A stretch of 31,844 nt of DNA from CAZGMJ01 sp964526785 (GCA_964526785.1 CAZGMJ010000059.1:1-31844); one strand, 5' to 3'; shown: positions 14,923 to 23,106, numbered from the stretch's first letter. A program made the numbers and translations. The notes: generated by a model not told the origin, from the letters alone.

Positions 14923-16923
14923 TCACTCCTCAATCATTTTCCTGAACTGCCGCTCGTCGATTACCTCCACGCCGAGATCCTTGGCCTTCTGCAATTTGCT
15001 GCCCGCATTCTCTCCGGCAAGCACATAATCCGTCTTCTTACTTACGCTCGAACTCGCCTTTGCACCCGACTGGCGGATAATCTGCTGTATCTGTTGGCGC
15101 GTAAAGTTTTCAAGCGTACCCGTAACGACGATAGTCTTTCCCGCCAGCTTATCCGAGCGTCTGGCCGTTGGGGCCTCGGGCCGAACACCCGCGGCAAAGA
15201 GATTCTCTACGACCATACGGTTGTCCGGATTGCGAAAATACTCGCACACGCTGGCCGCCATCGTCGGGCCAATCTGGTCGACATCGGCCAACGCAGCTTC
15301 ATCAGCCTGCATCAATGCCTCCAGCGAACCGAAATGCTCTGCAAGAATCTGCGCCGACTGCCCCCCGATGTGACGAATCCCAAGCCCCGCGATCAGTCTC
15401 CACAAAGGCCGCCTCTTGCTCGCCTCAACCGCCTCCAGGACATTGGCGGCACTCTTCTCCGCCATGCGGTCCAAGCTCGCCAGTTGGGTATCGTCCAGCT
15501 TGTATATATCCGAAAAATCGTTGAGCAAACCCTTATCGACAAGCTGATCGAGAAGGGCCGGACCCAAATGCTCGATATCCATCTGTCCCCGACCGGCAAA
15601 ATAGCGCAGCCGCTCCTTCAACTGCCCCACGCAATGTGGATTCTGACAGCGCACATACACACCGCCGGCATCCTTCGCCACGGACGAACCGCAATTGGGG
15701 CATGTTTCGGGAATCGCAAACGGTTGCGCATCGATAGGCCGCAGATCATACTTGACCTCAACAACCTGCGGGATGATCTCCCCGGCCTTTTCAATCATAA
15801 CGGTATCGCCACTGCGAACATCGAGCTTCGCGAGCATGTCGAAATTGTGCAGGCTGGCGCGTTTGACGACGGTTCCAGCCAGCAGAACCGGCTGCAGGTT
15901 CGCTACGGGCGTCAGTATCCCGCTCTTTCCCACCTGAACGTCGATCGACTCGACTACGGTTTGTGCCTGTTCGGCCGCAAACTTGTACGATATGCACCAG
16001 CGCGGCGCCCGCCCGGTATAGCCCAGTATGTCCCGCTGATCAAAACGGTCGATCTTTATGACCATACCGTCAATCTGATAATCCAGATCCCGGCGTTTCT
16101 CATTCCAATCCAGACAGAACTCAACAACCTCATCGATCTCGTCGGCCCTGCTGACATGGGGATTGACGGGCAATCCCATGGCTGCCATTCGCTGCAGCGT
16201 CTGATGGTGGTTGTCGGCCGGTGGTTCGGATACCTGCCCCACGGCATACGCAAAGAAGGAGAGATTTCGCGTGGCCGTGATCCGGGCGTCGAGCAACTTC
16301 AGCGAACCGGCCGCTGCATTGCGTGGATTGGCGAAAGGAGTCTCGCCGGCCTCTATTCGCGCTCGATTCAACTGTTCAAAAGAGCTGGTGGGCATATAGA
16401 CCTCGCCACGGACCTCCAGCACGGCCGGAACGTCCGCTTCCGCCAGCAGAGCCAGCGGAATCGCCTTGATCGTCCGCACATTGGCCGTCACATCGTCGCC
16501 GACTTCACCGTTGCCGCGGGTTGCCGCCGTAACGAGGGCCCCGTCCTCATAACGCAGGCTCACCGCCAGACCGTCGATCTTCAACTCGACCACATACTCG
16601 TAATCGTCGGTTTCAAGCACCTTTCGCACACGCTGGTCGAACGCCCTGAGTTCATCGGCGTTGTAAGTATTGTCCATGCTCAACATCGGCACGGCATGGC
16701 GCACCGTCGCAAAACTCGACAGCGGTTCGCCCGAGACCCGTTGCGTAGGCGAATCGGGCGTAACCAGTTCCGGGCGTTCCGCCTCAAGAGCCTTTAGCTC
16801 ATGAAAAAGCTGATCGTACTGCTGATCGGTAATTTCCGGCTGATTGAGCACATAGTAGAGGTGGTCGTGCCGCCTGATCTGTCGGCGTAAAGAGTGTATT
16901 CGTTTTGCAGTATCGCCAGCCAT
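14923..16923 (-). CDS. ligA: NAD-dependent DNA ligase LigA
   Basis: LigA seals nicks in duplex DNA during replication and repair, using NAD. The domains are in canonical order over 666 residues. An N-terminal Ia domain (HDHLYYVLNQPEITDQQYDQLF) binds NMN. The adenylation domain has the catalytic lysine in VELKIDG (Lys115), followed by an OB domain. A four-cysteine zinc finger follows (CPNCGSS with CQNPHC), then helix-hairpin-helix repeats. The C-terminal BRCT domain starts KLAGKTIVVTGTLENFTR. All key residues seem intact. ATG 16923 gives the usual N-terminus; a longer frame to 16986 adds a non-conserved serine- and arginine-rich stretch. No clear Shine-Dalgarno site is visible. It heads the ligA-ribD-UroD-SGNH run, possibly after the small 85-codon frame 10 bp upstream. 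Confidence 0.97.
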   Translation of the reverse strand: MAGDTAKRIHSLRRQIRRHDHLYYVLNQPEITDQQYDQLFHELKALEAERPELVTPDSPTQRVSGEPLSSFATVRHAVPMLSMDNTYNADELRAFDQRVRKVLETDDYEYVVELKIDGLAVSLRYEDGALVTAATRGNGEVGDDVTANVRTIKAIPLALLAEADVPAVLEVRGEVYMPTSSFEQLNRARIEAGETPFANPRNAAAGSLKLLDARITATRNLSFFAYAVGQVSEPPADNHHQTLQRMAAMGLPVNPHVSRADEIDEVVEFCLDWNEKRRDLDYQIDGMVIKIDRFDQRDILGYTGRAPRWCISYKFAAEQAQTVVESIDVQVGKSGILTPVANLQPVLLAGTVVKRASLHNFDMLAKLDVRSGDTVMIEKAGEIIPQVVEVKYDLRPIDAQPFAIPETCPNCGSSVAKDAGGVYVRCQNPHCVGQLKERLRYFAGRGQMDIEHLGPALLDQLVDKGLLNDFSDIYKLDDTQLASLDRMAEKSAANVLEAVEASKRRPLWRLIAGLGIRHIGGQSAQILAEHFGSLEALMQADEAALADVDQIGPTMAASVCEYFRNPDNRMVVENLFAAGVRPEAPTARRSDKLAGKTIVVTGTLENFTRQQIQQIIRQSGAKASSSVSKKTDYVLAGENAGSKLQKAKDLGVEVIDERQFRKMIEE

Positions 16924-16933
16924 GACGAACACG

Positions 16934-17191
16934 TTATACGGACAAGATCGGCGTTTTGCAATACTTGACGAAGTGCACCAACGCACCCGAGTAGCGCCTT
17001 GGCAGTCTCAGGGGTTGCTGAAGCCCCAGACTGCGGGCGTTCTCGGCCGCATACACCAACAGGTCCAAAAGCCGGTTTCTTATATGCGTCTGGTCACGAG
17101 TGCGTATTTCCCCTGCAATTTCCTCATATTTCCACGAATTACGCAATAATTGCCACACAGCAAGCCGTCTTGCTCTCCAAATAGCTCCCAC
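16934..17191 (-). CDS. Small unknown ORF directly upstream of ligA, helix-turn-helix-like
   Basis: This frame of 85 residues starts at GTG 17191 with GAGGGG about nine bases upstream, and an in-frame TAA closes it off 54 bp further up. It ends 10 bp before the ligA start, as a translationally linked gene would. The middle, RNSWKYEEIAGEIRTRDQTHIRNRLLDLL, resembles the helix-turn-helix of sigma region 4 or similar regulators (YxEIA, a turn, then xxxNRLxxL). The rest is basic and unremarkable. I do not recognise a family, and a non-coding leader that happens to be open is a real alternative. Support is composition, spacing and a plausible ribosome-binding site. Confidence 0.35.
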   Translation of the reverse strand: MGAIWRARRLAVWQLLRNSWKYEEIAGEIRTRDQTHIRNRLLDLLVYAAENARSLGLQQPLRLPRRYSGALVHFVKYCKTPILSV

Positions 17192-17196
17192 AGGTT

Positions 17197-17234
17197 GCAG
17201 CCCCTCGAAATCAACACCACCCTCGCGGGGCTGC
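17197..17234. repeat. 8-bp GC-rich stem-loop in the ligA upstream region
   Basis: GCAGCCCC (17197-17204) and GGGGCTGC (17227-17234) are exact complements, with two more possible pairs inside and a loop of about 16-22 nt. It lies between the cupin gene stop (17360) and the frame upstream of ligA. No U-run follows on the minus strand, so it may be a Rho-type 3' end, a processing signal or a leader element. Confidence 0.45.
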
Positions 17235-17359
17235 GTTTATGCGCTCAAAGACCGTGATTTACCTCACCAGAGGCATCGAATTAAGTCATCTGTCTGCGGC
17301 TGGAGCATCACGAAAGGGCGTACCATCCAGGGCGGTCCGGCCTCGCAACATGTAAGAAC

Positions 17360-17704
17360 TCACTTGTCGAGGAATATGGTCTTTGTGGTCGGACGCGGGG
17401 CCTTAATTACCATGAATCGCAGGGGCGAGTCGCTTCGGTTGTACCAGCAATGGGCAATGTCTCTGGGGCTTTCGACCAGCGTTCCAGCCTGAACGTCCTG
17501 CTTTTCGTCACCTATTTCGACAGTTCCGGTGCCCTCCAGGACGTAAAAAGCAACGTCAACGGGCGTACTATGACGGCGCAGGGATTGGCCGGGTTGCAGA
17601 GTAATAACGGTAATCATGGCCGCGGACGTATTGTAGAGGTTGCGGGCGTCCACACCATGCGGGTTCTTCATGATCTGTGTATCATCCAGGCATTTGGTAT
17701 TCAT
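17360..17704 (-). CDS. Small single-domain cupin protein
   Basis: This 114-residue protein has the double-stranded beta-helix pattern of cupin_2: ITLQPGQSLRRHSTPVDVAFYVLEGTGTVEIGDE for motif 1 and GTLVESPRDIAHCWYNRSDSPLRFMVI for motif 2. The metal site is degenerate. Motif 1 keeps one histidine (His45) but lacks the second histidine and the glutamate in their usual places; motif 2 keeps His85. It is therefore more likely a binding protein, or binds metal in a modified way. No export signal is present. ATG 17704 has AGGA seven bases upstream, favoured over a longer frame from 17779. It follows the flavodoxin-like gene by 71 bp and probably shares its transcript. The ligand is unknown. Confidence 0.8.
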   Translation of the reverse strand: MNTKCLDDTQIMKNPHGVDARNLYNTSAAMITVITLQPGQSLRRHSTPVDVAFYVLEGTGTVEIGDEKQDVQAGTLVESPRDIAHCWYNRSDSPLRFMVIKAPRPTTKTIFLDK

Positions 17705-17775
17705 AGCTGAGTCCTTTCTACGGTTCGTTAACAGGTCTGCCGAAGTCTGCCAGCGGCTCGGTCGCACGGCGTCGT

Positions 17776-18414
17776 TCAAACGGGTGCAGCGGGTCGATCT
17801 GATCCGCGAGCAGAATTGATGAGCTTGAAGCCCGCATTACGGCAGCGGCTGCGTTCTTTTTGAGTGAGATTGCCTTGGGGCGTTGTCGCGACCATACCGA
17901 AATAAAGCGTCTTGACAACTCTGGCGCCTACGCAGCGTGCGATGGATTTGAGGCCCTTGATCGAGCCACGAATCAGGATCCTGGCCAAGGGAGCGGGGCA
18001 TGCGGCTGATGTGACAATGACGGCGGGTTTCGTCGCCTTCTTCATGCGGAACTTAGGGGCGCCGCTTTCCCACGGCCAGTACGCATAACAAACGAGGCGT
18101 TCCTGGAAACGTTTCGTTACCGCCGTAACCGAGAAAAAATTGACAGGCGAGGCGAGGACGAGGGCGTCGGCTGATTCGACGCGGTCCAGGATGGCGGACA
18201 TATCGTCGTCGATAGGGCATTTGCCGCGGGCATCGCCCTGTTGCTGGGTACACGCCCGGCAATTCGTGCAAAACTCGATGTGTCTATCTATGAGGTATAT
18301 CCTGTGCACCTTCGCCCCCTGTTGTTCGGCGCTTTCGAGTACGTGCGAAACGGCGGTATCGATAACATGATTCTTACGATAGGTGCCGATAATTGCAACG
18401 ACATTGGCACTCAC
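17776..18414 (-). CDS. Flavodoxin-fold NAD(P)H oxidoreductase with iron-sulfur-type cysteine motif
   Basis: From GTG 18414 (AGGGAG seven bases upstream) the protein is 212 residues. The start NVVAIIGTYRKNHVIDTAVSHVLE is the FMN phosphate-binding loop of the NADPH-dependent FMN reductase/iron-sulfur flavoprotein family. The second hallmark, DALVLASPVNFFSVTAVTKRFQER, lines the flavin site. Between them lies CTNCRACTQQQGDARGKCP (Cys49, 52, 55, 66), resembling the compact 4Fe-4S motif of iron-sulfur flavoproteins but with 10 rather than 4-7 residues before the last cysteine. The C-terminal part is basic. It probably transfers electrons in the cytoplasm; partners are unknown. The longer frame from 18552 would overlap the sulfatase stop and adds non-conserved sequence. 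Confidence 0.82.
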   Translation of the reverse strand: MSANVVAIIGTYRKNHVIDTAVSHVLESAEQQGAKVHRIYLIDRHIEFCTNCRACTQQQGDARGKCPIDDDMSAILDRVESADALVLASPVNFFSVTAVTKRFQERLVCYAYWPWESGAPKFRMKKATKPAVIVTSAACPAPLARILIRGSIKGLKSIARCVGARVVKTLYFGMVATTPQGNLTQKERSRCRNAGFKLINSARGSDRPAAPV

Positions 18415-18532
18415 GAGGATGCTCCCTGAAATTGTGCTGGTGTCGGAAATACCTTTGTTTGTCGCAGGCGACGATATCTGCGAGAACAACGGAGCAAAGC
18501 GGCTGAACAGCGTGCACAGGTGGATCAGCCAT

Positions 18533-19963
18533 TCACAGCGGCTTCGCCGCACGAGCTTGCGGATCGTATTCGGGATTCAGGCGCGTCGGAACCGGCGCGT
18601 TAATGTCTTTTCGCCATTGTTGCATGAGTTTGTGCAGTTCGGCCGTTTTGTCGGCCATCTGGGCGGCGAGATTGTTCTTTTCGCTGATATCCATCTCGAG
18701 ATTGTAAAGCTCGAGCGCGTGGTCTTCGAAAAACTCAATCAGCTTCCATGGGCCCTTGCGTATAACGCCCGCAGGTGTGGTTCGCCACGGCCACTGGGAC
18801 TTGTTGTAGGGCTCAAGGTAAGCAGGAAAATGCCAGAAGATCGGCCTGTTCTGAAAGCGGCGGTATGTCGAGGCGAACGCCGGCAGATCAGGATTTAGCA
18901 AATCGACGATGCTGCAGCCGTCGAGAACGTGGTTTTTCGGCGGATCGGCGCACGCCAGTTCGATCATGGTGGGGTAGAAGTCAATTCCGATGATCGGGGC
19001 GTCGGTAACCAAACCCGGCTTGGTACGCCCGGACCAGCGGACGATACACGGCACGCGAATGCCGCCTTCGTAGAGCGTGCCCTTGGAGCCTCGAAGCGGA
19101 TGCATGGACGTGAAATTGGCGTGGCCTCCGTTGTCGGAGAAGAAGAACACAACGGTGTCTTCATGCAGGCCAGCGTCTTCGAGTTTTGCAAGCACGCGGG
19201 CGACGCTCTGATCGACGCTTTCGATCATTGCGGCGTAGGCGGGATTGTTGTGGCCGTTGGCCGGGGCTTTGTCCTCGTACTTGTCGATGATCTCAGACTT
19301 TGCCTGGATGGGGGTATGTACAGCGTGGTGTGAGAGATACAGGAAGAAGGGCTTGTCCTTATTGGCGTCGATGAAGTCGACGGCCTCGTTCGTCAGACGG
19401 TCGGTGAGGTATTGGCCGTCGTCGGTCCAGTGGCTGCGCTTGGTGCGCTGATAGCTTGCATCGAACCCCTGGTCCGCGGGACGATGCGGTTCGTCATTGC
19501 CAAGATGCCATTTGCCGAAACAGCCGGAAGTGTAACCGGCCGATTCGAGGGCTTCCGGAATGGTGACAACCTGCCGGTCCAGTTTGGTCGTATTGGGCAC
19601 AGGGATAAGCTTGCGGAGCTTGGCCGGGCCGCGTTCGGGAGTACCAACTGTGTAGACGCCATGGCGCGGGCCATACTGGCCCGACATCAGGCAAGCGCGG
19701 GTCGGAGCGCAATTGGGCGCGTTGGAATAGGCCTTGGTGAAGACCACGCCTTCGGCGGCGAGTTTGTCGATATTGGGCGTTTCGTAGTATTCGCTGCCCA
19801 TACAGCCGAGATCCCTGTAGCCCATGTCGTCGATGAAAATGAAGACGAAGTTGGGTTTGTGTTTCGGTGCCGCTTGGGCAAAAGCCTTCGCTCTCGGGCA
19901 ACCGCAAGCAACAAAAGACGCAGCCACCCCTCCGAGGGCCTTGATGAATTCGCGTCGCTTCAT
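18533..19963 (-). CDS. Secreted sulfatase, Cys-type (sulfatase A of the cluster)
   Basis: This 476-residue sulfatase should cleave sulfate esters outside the cytoplasm. The catalytic cysteine that becomes formylglycine is Cys85 in NCAPTRACLMSGQYGPRHG (C-x-P-x-R). Metal and active-site signatures are FIFIDDMGYRDLGCMG (Asp45, Asp46), GCFGKWHLG and FFFSDNGGHANF. The N-terminus MKRREFIKALGGVAASFVACG is twin-arginine-like, suggesting Tat export, possibly as a lipoprotein. The C-terminal region (RKGPWKLIEFFEDHALELYNLEMDISEKNNLA) is the usual arylsulfatase tail. AAGGAG lies eight bases before the ATG. It lies 102 bp downstream of sulfatase B, with a strong palindrome in that gap. The polysaccharide substrate cannot be read from sequence. 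Confidence 0.94.
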   Translation of the reverse strand: MKRREFIKALGGVAASFVACGCPRAKAFAQAAPKHKPNFVFIFIDDMGYRDLGCMGSEYYETPNIDKLAAEGVVFTKAYSNAPNCAPTRACLMSGQYGPRHGVYTVGTPERGPAKLRKLIPVPNTTKLDRQVVTIPEALESAGYTSGCFGKWHLGNDEPHRPADQGFDASYQRTKRSHWTDDGQYLTDRLTNEAVDFIDANKDKPFFLYLSHHAVHTPIQAKSEIIDKYEDKAPANGHNNPAYAAMIESVDQSVARVLAKLEDAGLHEDTVVFFFSDNGGHANFTSMHPLRGSKGTLYEGGIRVPCIVRWSGRTKPGLVTDAPIIGIDFYPTMIELACADPPKNHVLDGCSIVDLLNPDLPAFASTYRRFQNRPIFWHFPAYLEPYNKSQWPWRTTPAGVIRKGPWKLIEFFEDHALELYNLEMDISEKNNLAAQMADKTAELHKLMQQWRKDINAPVPTRLNPEYDPQARAAKPL

Positions 19964-20020
19964 ATTCTGATCTCCTTTGGCACTGCTGATCGATATTGGC
20001 CTGGCACGCTTGCATTGAAC

Positions 20021-20038
20021 GGTCGGACCAGTCCGACC
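20021..20038. promoter_or_regulatory. 18-bp near-palindrome between two sulfatase genes, candidate operator
   Basis: GGTCGGAC (20021-20028) and GTCCGACC (20031-20038) are exact reverse complements separated by CA. It lies 58 bp upstream of the sulfatase A start and 28 bp after the sulfatase B stop. The two-base spacer makes it a better protein-binding site than an RNA hairpin, and neither strand has a U-tract. A repressor or activator of the downstream sulfatase is a reasonable guess. Confidence 0.5.
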
Positions 20039-20065
20039 ATCCCGACAAATGAATACGTATGAGCG

Positions 20066-21493
20066 CTACTCGCCCGGCATCTTCCAGTGCTCGGACGGCG
20101 TGTGCGCCCGTTGCATGGCACGCTCGATCTTGCGCACGATCTCGGGATGGTCGGGGGCGACATTATTCTGCTCGCCGATATCGGTTTCGAGGTTATAGAG
20201 TTCTACAGGGGCCTCCGGTTTCTTCTTGATATTAAGACGGATGCCTTTCCATTTTCCCATCCGAACGGCTTGCTTGCCCCCCTGCTCGTGGAACTCCCAG
20301 TACAAGTATTCGTGCTGCTTCTGCTCTAGAGGGTCGTCCAGCAGGGTGGGGAGGAACGAGATGCCATCGATCTCTGCGGGCGGTTTAACGCCGGCAAGAT
20401 CACAGCAGGTCGGCAGCACATCCCAGAACGCCGAGATATGGTCCGAGGACGAACCGGACTGGATGCGGCCGGGCCAGCGGGCGATCGTCGGGACGCGAAT
20501 GCCTCCTTCGTAGAGGTCTCGCTTGATGCCGCGCAGCGGGCCGTTGCTGTCGTTGAAGTCGGGCTTGTTGCCGCCCTCGCGGTGCGGGCCGTTGTCGCTG
20601 GAGAAGATTACGAGTGTATCGTCGTCGATGCCGAGCGATTTGAGCTTGGCGAACAGCGTGCCGATATCGCCGTCCATGCGCGTGATCATTGCGGCGTGGC
20701 CTTTCTGAGGTTCGGGCCAGTCCTTATCGGCATAGATTCCATAGTCGGGTACTTCCATGCCTTCGCCCCTGGCTTCGTTGTTGGCATGGGGGATGGTAAA
20801 GGCGAGATACAAAAAGAACGGATCGCCACTGTGGCGCTCGACAAAGTTGAGGGCTTCTTCAGCAAACAGATCGTGGGAATACTCAACACGTTTGGTGGCG
20901 ACGCCGCCCGGCGGGTTGACATCGCGTACTTCGTTCTCAAGCGGATACTTCTCCTGATTGCGCCAAAGGTATTTCGGGTAATAGTTGTGCGCGTGACGCT
21001 GGTTGAGGTAGCCAAACCAGCAGTCGAAGCCCTGGCGGTTCGGAATGCCGGTGGTATCAGGTTCGCCCAGACCCCATTTTCCGATTATTCCAGTAGAATA
21101 GCCCGCTTTTTTCAGCAGTTCCGCAACAGTGACGTCCTTGGGCCGAAGCGGGATACGCGCGTTGCCGCGGACCAGTGCATGGCCGGTATGGTAGCCGGTC
21201 ATCAGGCAGCAGCGGGACGGCGCGCAGACAGTGCTGCCCGCATAGTGCGCAGTGAGTTTCATGCCTTCAGCGGCCATTTGGTCGAGGTTAGGCGTCTGGA
21301 TTTCTTTCTGGCCGAAGCAGCCGAGATCGCCGTAACCGAGGTCGTCGGCGAGGATGAAGATAATATTGGGCTTTTTGCGGCCACCGACCGCCATTGGGCC
21401 GGCAGCTTTGCAGCCTGGAGCCAATGCAAACATACCGGCAGCGGCAGTGGCTCCTGCAGTCCTGAGGAAATCTCTTCTGGAGCAGCTATCCAT
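20066..21493 (-). CDS. Secreted arylsulfatase, Cys-type (sulfatase B)
   Basis: From ATG 21493 (AGGAGG five bases upstream) the protein is 475 residues. It begins MDSCSRRDFLRTAGATAAAG, a Tat-type twin-arginine leader. The formylglycine precursor is Cys90 in VCAPSRCCLMTGYHTGHA (C-x-P-x-R). Other signatures are FILADDLGYGDLGCFG (metal aspartates), GIIGKWGLG (Lys retained, with Gly where His is usual two residues on) and VIFSSDNGPHREGG. The GKWGLG form is common in the subfamily containing GPHREGG-type arylsulfatases. The tail ends near VELYNLETDIGEQNNVA. A consensus promoter lies 85 bp upstream, so this gene can start its own transcript, reading on into sulfatase A, the flavodoxin-like protein and the cupin. 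It is clearly different in sequence from sulfatases A and C. Confidence 0.94.
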   Translation of the reverse strand: MDSCSRRDFLRTAGATAAAGMFALAPGCKAAGPMAVGGRKKPNIIFILADDLGYGDLGCFGQKEIQTPNLDQMAAEGMKLTAHYAGSTVCAPSRCCLMTGYHTGHALVRGNARIPLRPKDVTVAELLKKAGYSTGIIGKWGLGEPDTTGIPNRQGFDCWFGYLNQRHAHNYYPKYLWRNQEKYPLENEVRDVNPPGGVATKRVEYSHDLFAEEALNFVERHSGDPFFLYLAFTIPHANNEARGEGMEVPDYGIYADKDWPEPQKGHAAMITRMDGDIGTLFAKLKSLGIDDDTLVIFSSDNGPHREGGNKPDFNDSNGPLRGIKRDLYEGGIRVPTIARWPGRIQSGSSSDHISAFWDVLPTCCDLAGVKPPAEIDGISFLPTLLDDPLEQKQHEYLYWEFHEQGGKQAVRMGKWKGIRLNIKKKPEAPVELYNLETDIGEQNNVAPDHPEIVRKIERAMQRAHTPSEHWKMPGE

Positions 21494-21577
21494 ATTCGCC
21501 TCCTTTAAAAGCCGGATCAGCATTCTGCATCTCGTTCGCGGCATATGGCGACCGGTGCAATCGAGTCATCTGCGGAC

Positions 21578-21606
21578 AGTATATGGGGCGGGCGCCTGCG
21601 TGTCAA
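21578..21606 (-). promoter_or_regulatory. Consensus sigma70 promoter of the sulfatase B gene
   Basis: On the minus strand TTGACA (plus-strand 21606-21601) is followed after exactly 17 bp by TATACT (21583-21578). All six -35 bases and five of six -10 bases match. The expected start near 21571 leaves a leader of about 78 nt before the ATG at 21493. Confidence 0.75.
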
Positions 21607-21644
21607 AGACTCGCGGCTGTTCGGCCGGCATCGATCGTTGTCGT

Positions 21645-23075
21645 TCAAGCTTCCCGTGCAATGCTGTGGCGGGCAGCAGTCAACCATTTGCGCAGTTCGG
21701 CGAGGACTTCTGCAAAGCGAGGGTCCGGGGCGAGATTCGTCGTTTCGTGGGGATCTCTTTGCAGGTCGTACAGTTCTTCGAACTCAGTGCGCGAGATATC
21801 CTGCGGGGGACAGGTACGAATGTATTTCCAACGCCGGGTGCGAAAGGCGAAGAGAGGGCGACTGCCGAGCGAGGAGGCGGGGGCTTCATAGAGAAAGCCG
21901 TCGCGCCAATCGACGCAGCTGCCTTCAAGCAGCGGGCGAAGGCTCCGGCCGTGCATGCCGTCGGGGATCGGGACGCCGGCAAGATCGAGGATTGTGGCGG
22001 GCAGGTCAATGTTTAGAGCAATGTCTGTCTCGACTGCCGGTTTAATGCCCGGGCCGGCAACGATCATGGGAACGCGGATCGACTCTTCATATGCAAGGAC
22101 TTTACTGGTAAAGCCATGCTCGCCCATGAACCAGCCGTTGTCGCCCATAAATACGATGTACGTGTCGTCGCGCAAACCGAGTTTGTCCACTGCGTCGAGC
22201 AGACGGCCAAGCTGCGCGTCCATCTCTGTGATGGCGGCGTAATACTTCCGCAAGTGGAGGCGGATATTCTCGGGATCCTCATAGCCATACTTGACGGCCT
22301 GCTGGCGGCTGCGGCTCTCTCGGAGGTATGGCGGCTTGCCTTCGAGGTTGTCCCGCCAGGTCTCAGGCAGGGGCATTGTCGTGTCGCGATAGCAGGCGGC
22401 CAGTGTTTCTTCTCTGGCGGGCCAGTCGAACTTATGGTTCATGTGCGGGACCTGGGTGCAGAGCCACAGGAAAAAAGGCGAATGGTTGCGGGTGCATTTC
22501 CGGAGGAAATCTATTGCCTTGTCCGCATTGTATTGTTCGATATAGCCTTTGGCGAGAGCTGGGCCGTCATCCTCGATGACCTTGCGATCGTAGTACGGAC
22601 CGTTCGATCGGAAGTACGGACAGTAGTCAAAGCCGAGCGACTGGGGCGAGTTGCCGAGGTGCCACTTGCCTACGACGCCGGTCCTGTAGCCGGCTTCCTT
22701 GAGGCGGTGGGCTACCGTTACTTCCTCTGCTCGGAGCGTGCCGGGAACGGTGACGACTCCCGTGGCGCTACCATAGCGACCCGTCAGACAGGCGGCGCGG
22801 GAGGGGCTGCATATCGAAAGAGTAACGAAGGCATTTTCAAAGCGGATGCCCCGAGCGGCCAGAGCGTCAATGGCCGGGGTATGGATTAAGGGATTGCCCG
22901 CGCAGCCCATTGCATCGTGGCGCTGGTCATCGGTGAGGATGAAGATGAAGTTCGGCGTATCGCGCCGCGCATGTAATTTTGCACCAGCAGGCGTCGCCAA
23001 CAGGTTCCGGCACCGCATCAAGCCGCAGTTGGCAGCTACAAGACCAATAGATTGCAAGAAACTCCTTCGATTCAT
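21645..23075 (-). CDS. Secreted sulfatase, Cys-type, iduronate/choline-sulfatase-like (sulfatase C)
   Basis: The 476-residue protein begins MNRRSFLQSIGLVAANCG, a twin-arginine leader. The formylglycine site is Cys89 in SICSPSRAACLTGRYG (C-x-P-x-R). FILTDDQRHDAMGCAGN, VVGKWHLGN and VFMGDNGWFMGEHGF are active-site signatures. The TDDQRHDAMGC and GDNGWFMGEHGF forms are typical of the iduronate-2-sulfatase, heparan- and choline-sulfatase group rather than of the two downstream enzymes. Asp-His-rich insert and tail are normal. GGGG six bases upstream of the ATG is a modest ribosome-binding site. It starts 31 bp after the M16 lipoprotein stop, so it may be read from that transcript; no clear promoter is seen in the short gap. 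Like the other two it needs a formylglycine-generating or radical-SAM maturase, which is not in the window. Confidence 0.94.
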   Translation of the reverse strand: MNRRSFLQSIGLVAANCGLMRCRNLLATPAGAKLHARRDTPNFIFILTDDQRHDAMGCAGNPLIHTPAIDALAARGIRFENAFVTLSICSPSRAACLTGRYGSATGVVTVPGTLRAEEVTVAHRLKEAGYRTGVVGKWHLGNSPQSLGFDYCPYFRSNGPYYDRKVIEDDGPALAKGYIEQYNADKAIDFLRKCTRNHSPFFLWLCTQVPHMNHKFDWPAREETLAACYRDTTMPLPETWRDNLEGKPPYLRESRSRQQAVKYGYEDPENIRLHLRKYYAAITEMDAQLGRLLDAVDKLGLRDDTYIVFMGDNGWFMGEHGFTSKVLAYEESIRVPMIVAGPGIKPAVETDIALNIDLPATILDLAGVPIPDGMHGRSLRPLLEGSCVDWRDGFLYEAPASSLGSRPLFAFRTRRWKYIRTCPPQDISRTEFEELYDLQRDPHETTNLAPDPRFAEVLAELRKWLTAARHSIAREA

Positions 23076-23106
23076 GCGATCCCCATTGACTGGGTGGAGC
23101 CGTATA

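Noticed and set aside
14677..16797. Open frame of 706 codons on the plus strand
   Set aside because: Antisense to ligA and ribD; no recognisable motif, histidine- and arginine-rich shadow composition.
20438..21508. Long plus-strand frame opposite sulfatase B, and similar ones opposite the other sulfatases and the M16 genes
   Set aside because: The minus-strand proteins have intact catalytic motifs; the plus-strand frames are shadows.
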